Assembly (NCBI RefSeq): GCF_014905175.1
Contig: NW_025220588.1
Span: forward strand, 17,905 to 81,904
Direction: 5' to 3'
Length of the DNA stretch: 64,000 nucleotides
From: Aphidius gifuensis
Lineage: Eukaryota > Arthropoda > Insecta > Hymenoptera > Braconidae
In this document: piece after piece, positions 56,651 through 64,000 of the stretch
Position numbering within the stretch: position 1 is the first letter of the stretch
How the letters are laid out: every line of letters starts with the position of its first letter
Translations under genes and position numbers: made by a program
Notes under the pieces: generated by a model
The model's database searches: none
What the model was told of the DNA's origin: nothing
The model's input: only the letters and a program-made list of their open reading frames with translations

Positions 56651-56672
56651 CCGAGGGTCCGTCGACCCTCGG
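56651..56672 (+). other. Perfect 9-bp hairpin with CGTC loop
   Basis: CCGAGGGTC and GACCCTCGG separated by CGTC. GC-rich in an AT-rich background. It could be a structured-RNA element or terminator-like hairpin, or chance. Confidence 0.4.
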
Positions 56673-56727
56673 ATTGTCATAATAAATATTCAAGTAGAAC
56701 AAATTTTCGTTGTCCTTAATTATTACT

Positions 56728-56800
56728 GCTATAGTTGAGTAGGTAAGGCTCTGGGCTTTCATCATAAGAAGATACCATGTTCAAGTCCACTCGTCATCAT
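56728..56800 (+). ncRNA. tRNA-derived SINE-like promoter region
   Basis: TAGTTGAGTAGGTAAGGC resembles a pol III A box and TGTTCAAGTCCAC a B box, spaced as in tRNA-derived sequences. The sequence does not close a convincing acceptor stem, so it is a tRNA relic or SINE head rather than a working tRNA. Confidence 0.45.
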
Positions 56801-56879
56801 TAATTATATAAACAAAAAAATAAAATTGTTTAAACAATTTAAAATTTTTTTTTTTTTTAATCAATAAATTTTTGGAATC

Positions 56880-57050
56880 TCAGTAGTTCTACTTAGATAT
56901 AGAGGTCTAATTAGATATCTAATTTGATCCAAGTATATCTAAGTATATCTAATCAGATCTAGTTATATACAAGTAGATCGCGCCACTTTGCGGATCTAAC
57001 TATATCTAAAGCAGCTGTTAGATATAATTTGATATACGTAGATCTACGCG
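56880..57050. repeat. AGATATCTAA motif cluster
   Basis: TATATCTAA, TTAGATATA, GTAGATC and AGATCTA words recur in both orientations over 170 bp, ending GTAGATCTACGCGATTTTTTCC. It resembles the subterminal motif zones of the TIR elements here. Confidence 0.5.
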
Positions 57051-57221
57051 ATTTTTTCCTGGATATTGACAAATTATCTTCCTAGAAATTAATAGGTGAG
57101 CAACATCCTTTACTTAACACTGTCTTTTCCTTATCTATTGTTCGTCATTGGTATTTTATTTATTTAATAAATCAAATACATGTAATTTTTTTAGTAGGTG
57201 TACTAATGTTTATTTTTGAAC

Positions 57222-57345
57222 AGTTCTATGCCATAGTCCATTTATTACCAGAAACATCTAGATTATTCCCAGTTATCACTGAAGAAGTCAGTTGTTTCTG
57301 GTAATAAATGGACTATGGCATAGAACTTGTTCGAAAAACTATGCT
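57222..57345. repeat. CTATGCCATAGTCCATTTAT foldback
   Basis: GTTCTATGCCATAGTCCATT and inverse AATGGACTATGGCATAGAAC with inner CCAGAAACA / TGTTTCTGG. It closely matches 33365-33475 and is related to the TIR zone of 28871-29509. Confidence 0.7.
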
Positions 57346-57496
57346 AGTGGCCACACGCTTTAATCATTCAAAACACTAATGAAAAGCAAAAGATGGAGCT
57401 AAGGATTCAATGTATAATCATATATTTAATACTATTATATTGCGCATAAGGTATGATTTTGTGCGGATTCATTACGGTGCAGGCAATCTCTCTAGG

Positions 57497-57741
57497 TGCT
57501 TTTTTTATTTTCGCTTAATTTTAATGCGCATGATCAATGCACATGCGCCTTGTCTCGCAAAACTTGTTGAAAGAACAGTGGCGTCGAACAAATAATTTTT
57601 CAAAAATAAGAATTAAAACATGGCTGATCCAGCCCCTCATGTCTTACGCTGTTGCAAACTGACTTTTTGCTGACTGCGCATTCGATTGCGCATGCGCGAA
57701 AATAAACAGGAAAAAAAATAAATACCCAAAAGAAAGCACCT
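57497..57741. mobile_element. GGTGCTTT MITE copy
   Basis: GGTGCTTTTTTTATTTTCGC on the left and AATACCCAAAAGAAAGCACC on the right, with TTTAATGCGCATGATCAATG inside. 245 bp. Confidence 0.7.
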
Positions 57742-57869
57742 TCTGTCGCAGTCATACGCCTCGACAAAAATTTTTTGCGCATGCCCGAATAATCCGTTTG
57801 GTTCACACGTATACATAATGAATTTGTGTGCGTTGCTGAATGGTCGCAGTTCGATCAGATATAGTCTGA

Positions 57870-58143
57870 AAAGTCCGATGGTGGCGCCTTGAAGCTTTTC
57901 TATGTAAAATCTATATAAAAATTCACAAGCGCCGCCATCGAAAAAGCCCAATGAGAATATCCTCTGAATAAACAAGATAAGAACTGCACGCGGTGGGCAA
58001 ATTTTTTACAATTTAGGGCTTTTTTTTGCCGGTGATGGCGCTTGTCAAATTTTTTTTATATAGATTTCACATACAAAAGCTCTACAAGCGCCGCCAGTAG
58101 AGGAAAAAAGCCTTAAATTGTAATGCCCTGTGAATTGGACTGC
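57870..58143. mobile_element. Two partial MITEs, GCACCC and GCAGTCC families
   Basis: 57870-57970 is a short copy (CGATGGTGGCGCCTTGAAGC ... GAATATCCTCTGAATA). 57995-58143 is a GCAGTCC copy missing its left 15 bases, with right end GAATTGGACTGC. Confidence 0.7.
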
Positions 58144-58446
58144 TGAGCTCCTACTCGAATAATAATTCGGACATGCGCAAAAGATTTTTGTCGAGCAGTA
58201 TGACTGCGACAGAGAGATTGTCTGCACCGTAATGAATGCACACAGCCCACTTATGGGGAAGCATAGGCGATGCGCAATATAGTAGTATTAAATATAGGTG
58301 TATAATAGTTATATTTATAGTTTTAGATTGACAAAGTATTTTTTTTAAATAATATTTACCGTCATTACACTTTTAAATTTCGATATTTAATATTAGGAAG
58401 TATTATCAAGAAGGTCTGTAGGTTCTCAACTCAATTTTTTGAACAT

Positions 58447-58699
58447 GCCTGGTAAAAATATTTCACCGACTTTTCTCCAACTTTTTTCCAACTTTTTTCC
58501 GCCATTTCTCCAACCTGAAATGTACTCCAACTTTTTTTTAACTTTTTTCCAACCTTTCTTCAACAAAAAATTTACTTCAACTTTTTTCCAACTTCTTTCT
58601 AACTTTTCTCCAACCATGGATCATTTTCGTAAAAAGGTGGAGAAAGTTGGAAAAAAGGCGGAGAAAGTTGAAAAAGTTGGAGAAATATTTCTACCAGGA
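58447..58699. mobile_element. CCTGGTAAAAATATTTC element with CCAACTTTTTTCC repeats, AT TSD
   Basis: CCTGGTAAAAATATTTCACC and GGAGAAATATTTCTACCAGG bound about 253 bp. AT is duplicated at 58445-58446 and 58700-58701. The interior is a tandem array of CCAACTTTTTTCC units, the same plan as 3660-6353 with a different repeat word. Confidence 0.8.
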
Positions 58700-61260
58700 A
58701 TAGCCATTTTATTTCAGAAAAACGCGAAAGTTTCGAAAAGTAAATGACAATTCTTATCCTTTTATTATTTTTGTAATTATTGTTTCGACTATACTTTAAA
58801 AATTTTCGAAAATCGCGAAAGTATTTCCCAGCGACAGTAATGCAATTTATTGTAAAAGAACTTAACCTGTGTCTCCAATTTCTGCTTAAAAAAACAACGG
58901 AAATCGCGAAAGTCTCGATTTATCTCAATCCTATAGAGACCGCCACATGCTCTTTTTGACCGAGATTTTAGTAGACCGGAGAGATTTTGGTACCCACTCG
59001 AAAATTTAATGACATGTGAGGTCGGCCCGCAAATACATTATTAAGGTACTTTCATAGCTACGTCCCAACAATCAGAATTTCTTAAAATTTATACAGTAGA
59101 TAGTTGAAATATTAATGCATCGTTTTGTAAAATCAGTTTTTTTGTTATAAACCTTTTTTTTTAATAATTTTTAAAAGTTGACTACTTTTAGAGGTGTTAT
59201 ACATGGGCTCTTATGGGAGGCTATGTTTGAAATTTCTTTGAACATAACTAAATTACATTTCTAACAATCACTTTTTTTTCAAAAACTAATCAATCCTTAA
59301 GAAAAAAAAGCAGTCATGTCATGGCGTCGCATTCTGCGTGCGCATCCAAATTTGAACTTGGCGCTTCACTTTTTAAACTTAGCGCCTCATTTTTAAATTT
59401 ACTGGAATCTGATTGGGGTATTAGAAGGTCACGTGCATGTCGTATAAATTGATATAGGTGGCGCTAATTGCATATACATATGCATGTGTGTGTTGACATA
59501 TGTGATTATAACAACATTCTATATCTGTCAAAAAATATTAATGCCCATAACCTTCAAACGATTTACCAATATTTAATTGAATTGTTATAAATAAAAGAAC
59601 AGTTAATGTGTTATAAATAAAAAAATAACAAAAAATTGAAAAAAAAAAACTACATTCAAACACAAAAAAAAAAAGATAGATTCATTTTTAAATAAGGCAC
59701 GCGAACCTGTAAGAATGAAATCGAGATTATTCTAATTTTATATAAATAAGTATTGTTAATTGAAATTTTGGAGTAATCAGATTTTTTTATTCAATCATTA
59801 TTGAAGTACGAAACCTGCATTCATTGTTTTAAATAAATAAATATCACGATATTCTCTTCAAGAAAGAAAAAAATTATTCAACAATATTTGTAAATAAATG
59901 TTAACAATATTGTTCGAGGTGACATGCAATCGTTAATTAACAATTTTTCATATCATTTTCCACTGAAGTACGATTTCTGCTATTATCAGCCAACGTTTTT
60001 TTCTCTAAAGATAAAAAAAGAATTATTTAAAAAGATTATTCTATTATTTTGAGGTGTCATGTAATTTTCTATTAATAACTCTATGGTGTCTCAAAAAATA
60101 AATGTTATTAAATGATTTGTTTTACGCTTAAAGGAAAAGCCATGGGTTAATTTGTATTAATAATAACAGAATTTGTCCTTCAATGGAAAAGAATAGAAAA
60201 AAATTGTTTGACGAAAATTGATTATTATAACAATTGCATGGCATCTCGGATAATAAATGATGATAGATAATTTTTTTCTTTATTCTCGAAAGAAAAGTAC
60301 ATCTCATGCCAGAGTAATTTCTCAAAAAATGGACAAAAAACGGAGTATGCCGGAGAAATATTTCCACCAGAATTGCTCTTTTCTTTGAAATAGATAGGAA
60401 ATGCAATATAAAGTGATATCATCGTTTAAAGCACCATGCCTCTGTATATTGTGTAAACATTTTGAAGTAACTTTTTTTTTGTCGTTATTTTTCAGATGAA
60501 TAATCCGATGTTAATATACAAATTCATACAATACAATTTAGACATTTTGCAACTTTTTATGTTTCCGACACTGAAAAATTAACTACAACTGTCCTCCACC
60601 TTCCATAACGTGTATACATAATTGTTGACATTATTAAAATTAGTACAAATCAAATAAGGCTCTTATAATGGATTTCGTATCCGCGGACTAGCTCAAGCAT
60701 TCTATTAGGCATCGTCAAATATTATTTATAAATTAATTTTTTCTCAACTAAAATTTCTATTGTTTTTGTTAATAACACCACATGATGACGTGTCATTAGA
60801 AGCATATATGGACATGAAACAATTATATAAGGCAAGCCAGGCCGCAAAGAGGCGCTGAGTACCAGTAATAATAGGAATTTTTAATGTTTGGTTCATTATG
60901 GTTTTAATGTTGCTTTTTGAGTGATAATTAAAATTATCTATCAAAAACATGGATTTTTACTGATTTTGAATGAGAAGCCATATATAACTGTAGCAATATT
61001 GAAAGTAGGGAAAATTTAAACTTGCACAAAAGAAACTTAATTATAAATAATGAAGCATCATAATTCGTGTTAATAAAAATATTATTAAAAATGTTAACGA
61101 TATAAAATTAAGACATATGACTATTTATATTAATAAGATATAAATATAGAAAACTTCAGTGCAAATCAGTGATGCATATACTAACAAAAATTTTTGTGTG
61201 CAATATTGAAATGAATAAATATCGGAATAGTACATTGTTTTACGAGGAGGCAATGTGACA
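58700..61260. other. No gene seen; AT-rich intergenic DNA
   Basis: Contains a lone element end CCGGAGAAATATTTCCACCAG (60352-60371) with ATGCCAGAGTAATTTCTC nearby, and no long inverted repeats that I could pair. Small ORFs here have no recognisable domain. Confidence 0.5.
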
Positions 61261-61284
61261 GTTTCTCGCACAATCATGAAATAA

Positions 61285-61410
61285 CGGGAATTGCATGTGC
61301 CGAGACGACAGTTACGGTGATTTCGTGTCGCGGACGTAGAGACTGAGCCGCAGTAAAACTTCGACTCGCGACCGTCGAGCGTACATCACCGTCCTGTCGT
61401 CGAGATAACC
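61285..61410. other. CpG-rich block with imperfect inverted repeat
   Basis: GC content is clearly above surroundings, with many CG dinucleotides. CGAGACGACAGTTACGGTGA (61301) pairs imperfectly with ATCACCGTCCTGTCGTCGAG (61385), enclosing a CpG-rich loop. It could be a 5' exon or promoter of a gene that extends beyond what I can see, or a structured RNA. No ORF supports a protein. Confidence 0.4.
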
Positions 61411-61904
61411 TTTTGAAGTGATCAAAAATAACAGCTTCCTATTTTCAACTGTGTAGAAATAGAATATTAATTTTATTGAAACAATATTTGAGGACACATA
61501 ACTATTTGGTTGTTAAGTGTAAAATTCAGAATTCTATTTTATTATCGTTTAAGCAAGTGGCATTTAATTTTATCAATATTTGTTAAAATGATAAAAGTTG
61601 TAGAATAAAATTCGCTTATCACCCACCTCGTAGTAAGAGAATCAAAAGTTTCCACCATAATATCATATATTTTCCAAATATATGAACAAAAAAAAAAAAA
61701 TTATACTTTATCTAATAATATTTTTAGTAATTATCAACTCACATGAAACATAATTTTTTTTAGTAGAATTCAGTAAAACGCAAAATTGTTCTATCATTTT
61801 CTGTTTAATGCAAAGCAACAATATTCGAAATCTCTAGCTGTCCTTCCTAATCTGTTATGAAAATAATTATAAACGTTAATTAATAATTTCTACTTTGAGT
61901 TCGG

Positions 61905-62203
61905 CCCAACTTAAGAAAGTTCATTTACTGAAGCTACACTTCAGAATTTGAAAGATCCGCTAGTTGCCAAACCATTACGGCGGCACCTTGTTCTAGCTCA
62001 CAATAGATGGAATCGCAATACTATGTCAGATAGAGGGTGCTGAGTGAAAGCCAAGGCATGTTTTATCTTGAAGTGACGGAACCTCTTATACCACCCATGG
62101 TTTAGGAAGCCTGATGAAAACTTCTATACTGCTTCCATTGGCGAGCACACAAAAATGTTTTAGAGACTAATGGGACCTCTGCCCATAGATAACCACAAAC
62201 TGG
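61905..62203. other. Unidentified higher-GC block before TA element
   Basis: About 300 bp of non-repetitive, more GC-balanced sequence (GTTGCCAAACCATTACGGCG, CACAATAGATGGAATCGCAA, CCTCTTATACCACCCATGG). The minus strand has long open patches (AEVPLVSKTFLCARQWKQYR, GAAVMVWQLADLSNSE) broken by three stops. This may be a decayed coding fragment. I cannot name it. Confidence 0.35.
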
Positions 62204-62205
62204 TA

Positions 62206-63670
62206 CACTGAAAATTTTTCTATTTTAAGACAAAAGTTCTTAATAATAGAAGTTTTCTTTCCTTGCAAAAAAAATGGATTTGGATTAAGAAAAATTTGGA
62301 TTGAGACAAAGACTTCTTAAACCAAACATAAAAACTTTTGAATCATGAAAAACGTCTTGGTTCAAAACAATTAAATGTGTTTGTAGTGCATACTTATTGA
62401 TTATGGATAAATGTGTCTTGGATCGAGATTGAACTTCACCATTTTTTGCAGCTCTTGGTTGATTATGTTCTGGTCCGAGACAAACTGTTCAAAATTTTAG
62501 AAGTATAATTTTGATTATGGATAACAGTACTTGGACCGAGACAAACCATTTTTTAGGCTTCAATTATTAGATGGATAACTGTCAATTTTGGACTGAAACT
62601 GTTCAAATTTTTAGAAGTATGCTCTTGGATTATGAACAAAGTGTCTCAGTTCACATGTTTGTCATGTTTTTAGAAGTATTTTTCTTGAATTATGAATCGA
62701 TATGTCTCGGTTCAAGGCAATATTGTTTTTATTTATGAACATTTATTCTCAATAGGATTGAAAATAAAAAAAATAAAAAAAATTTTGTAATTTGTTGTTG
62801 TTGTTGTAATTTGTAATTTTGTAAACTTGTAATTTGTAATTTTTTTTTCCCTGCAATTTTCATTTTATAATTTTTTTTCCTACAATTTTTTTTTTTTTTA
62901 CCTAACGCGGGACCCGAACCTATGACCGTAAAACCTATCTACGTCCAAACCTGTGCTCTTAGCTGCTGCAACCACGGGCGCGTGGACTATTATTTGAAAA
63001 TTGGTGTAGAAATAGAATATTTTTTTTAAAATTAAAAAAAAAATTACAAATTACAAGTTTAAGTCAGAAAAATTTTTTAGTTTATTTTTATTTTCAATCC
63101 TATTGAAAATGTTCATAAATACAAAACATTTCCTTGAACTAGACATATCGATTCAAAATTCAAGAAAAAAATATTTTAAAAACAATGAACAATATACTTT
63201 TAACTAATAACATTTTTGTTAAATAATCCAAGAAACATAATTTAAAACATAGAATTCAGTTAAACGGTCCAAGTTCACATTAATATTTATCCATAATCCA
63301 AAAGTATACTTCTAAAAACATGAACAGTTTGTCTCGGTCCACACATTTATCCATAATCAAGAAGTATACCCTAAAAAAGAAAAGTTTGTCTCGGTCCAAG
63401 ACACATTTATCCATAATCCAAGAAGTATACTTCTAAAAACATGAACAGTTTGTCTCGGACCAAGACACATTTATCCATAATCCAAGAAGTATACTTCTAA
63501 AAACATGAACAATTTGTTTTGATCCAAGACGTTTTTTTCATGATTCAAGAAGTTTTTTGTGATTTGGATTAAGAAGTCTTTGTCTCAATCCAAATCAACT
63601 TTTTCTTAATCCAAATCCATTTTTTTGCAAGAAGAAAACTTCTATCTGACAGAAGTTTTTTTTTTCAGTG
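62206..63670. mobile_element. CACTGAAAA element, TA TSD
   Basis: CACTGAAAATTTTTC and TTTTTTTTTTCAGTG bound 1465 bp, flanked by TA (62204 and 63671). The arms include AATAGAAGTTTTC / GAAAACTTCTAT and TGGATTTGGATTAAG / CTTAATCCAAATCCA. Subterminal tandem units of about 60 bp carry AAGTATACTTCTAAAAACAT and TTTGTCTCGGACCAAGACAC. The TA target and CACTGAAAA end could fit a Tc1/mariner-related MITE. No transposase seen. Confidence 0.75.
62901..62983 (-). ncRNA. tRNA-like sequence with poly(A) tail (SINE or tRNA retropseudogene)
   Basis: On the minus strand TGGTTGCAGCAGCTAAGAGC resembles an A box and GGTTCGGGTCC is a good B box at tRNA spacing. The sequence is followed by about 12 A. The acceptor stem does not pair convincingly. 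It lies in the centre of the 62206-63670 element, so either it was inserted there or it travels with it. Confidence 0.5.
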
Positions 63671-63674
63671 TAGG

Positions 63675-63885
63675 ATTATATGCTACCGGTAATCTACTGG
63701 TAGCTTACCAGTAACTACTACTGGTAGATAACTGGTAGCTCCTACCAGTAATTTCCAACCAGTATATTACTGGAATTCTACTGGTAAATACTACCAGTAG
63801 GAACTACCAGTAATCTACCAGTAGAATTCCAGTAAAAAATTACTGGTAGGAACTACCAGTAGTCTACTGGTAGATTACTGGTAAA
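63675..63885. repeat. CTACCAGTA / TACTGGTAG palindromic motif cluster
   Basis: About 25 occurrences of TACTGGTAG, CTACCAGTA or CCAGTA variants in both orientations over 210 bp. It starts right after the TA of the preceding element. It resembles the motif-saturated elements at 10175 and 44148, but I could not define its ends. Confidence 0.75.
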
Positions 63886-64000
63886 TCATTTTAATAAACC
63901 CGAAAGCCTCAGCATTAGAGTAATTGCCGTAATAAATATCACGCTTGCTTGTAATAATATTATTGAATAAATTAATATTTTACGGCATACAGCTAAAAGT

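Noticed and set aside
56728..56800. Functional tRNA gene
   Set aside because: A and B boxes are present but the acceptor and anticodon stems do not pair properly.
61312..61497. 61-codon minus-strand ORF over the CpG-rich block
   Set aside because: Short and without recognisable similarity; more likely a by-product of GC content.

Overview
This is an AT-rich nuclear window from a multicellular animal, most likely an arthropod. The intact gene and the gene fragments read like insect orthologues: COX18, the PP2A scaffold subunit, a USP36-type deubiquitinase and cytochrome b5 reductase. The intron-containing genes, a non-LTR retrotransposon and several hundred inverted-repeat DNA-transposon ends all rule out a prokaryote. 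A parasitoid hymenopteran is a guess from the extreme AT content and the MITE load; nothing in the window proves it.

The window holds one gene that looks functional: a six-exon COX18 (mitochondrial inner-membrane insertase for cytochrome oxidase assembly) on the minus strand at 25306-27018. Nearly everything else is transposon inside transposon. Many insertions can be proved from the sequence itself, because the empty target site survives elsewhere in the window as a paralogous copy, or as the opposite arm of a palindromic host element. Target-site duplications (TSDs) fall into classes: 8 bp (hAT-like; TIRs CAGTGTTGGG, CAGTGATGGG, TAGTGATGTG, CAAGAAGACTAG, CACTGAAATATAA, GGCAATATTAC), 3 bp (PIF/Harbinger-like; TIRs GGGCCGG, GGGCTCAAAC, AGGCTTGTGG), TTAA (piggyBac-like; TIR GGTACAACCAGGG) and TA/AT (several families).

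Layout. 1-2500: MITEs. About 2504-9850: a palindromic composite that contains a hAT-like element (3362-7599), which contains a TA-flanked element (3660-6353), which carries a broken PP2A scaffold-subunit gene fragment with its intron. 9850-17100: MITEs, two hAT-like elements and a SWIM zinc-finger pseudogene fragment. 17104-22563: three hAT-like elements of one family in tandem, the middle one swollen by four further insertions. 22564-25300: degenerate repeats. 25306-27018: COX18. 27722-33919: a nest five levels deep, also holding a GGGCCGG/TGT element (31357-33200) with adjacent exon fragments of a USP36-like deubiquitinase and a cytochrome b5 reductase. 34760-41737: a hAT-like element split by a CATGGTAG element and by a nearly intact RNase H-bearing non-LTR retrotransposon (36972-41643). 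41740-45300: MITEs. 45300-55560: a satellite-like palindromic array split by TA-element nests. 55560-64000: sparse repeats, tRNA-like sequences, a CpG-rich block and a TA-flanked element.

Two themes stand out. First, non-autonomous TIR elements here have captured host exons with their splice sites (Pack-type transduplication). Second, many unrelated TIR families have interiors saturated with short palindromic motifs copied from, or resembling, their own ends (for example GCCGGAGTAATTTCTCC, CTGGCAGATTCTG, ATACCGGTATT, GATTACA, CTACCAGTA). No transposase coding region was recognised, so all the DNA elements appear non-autonomous.
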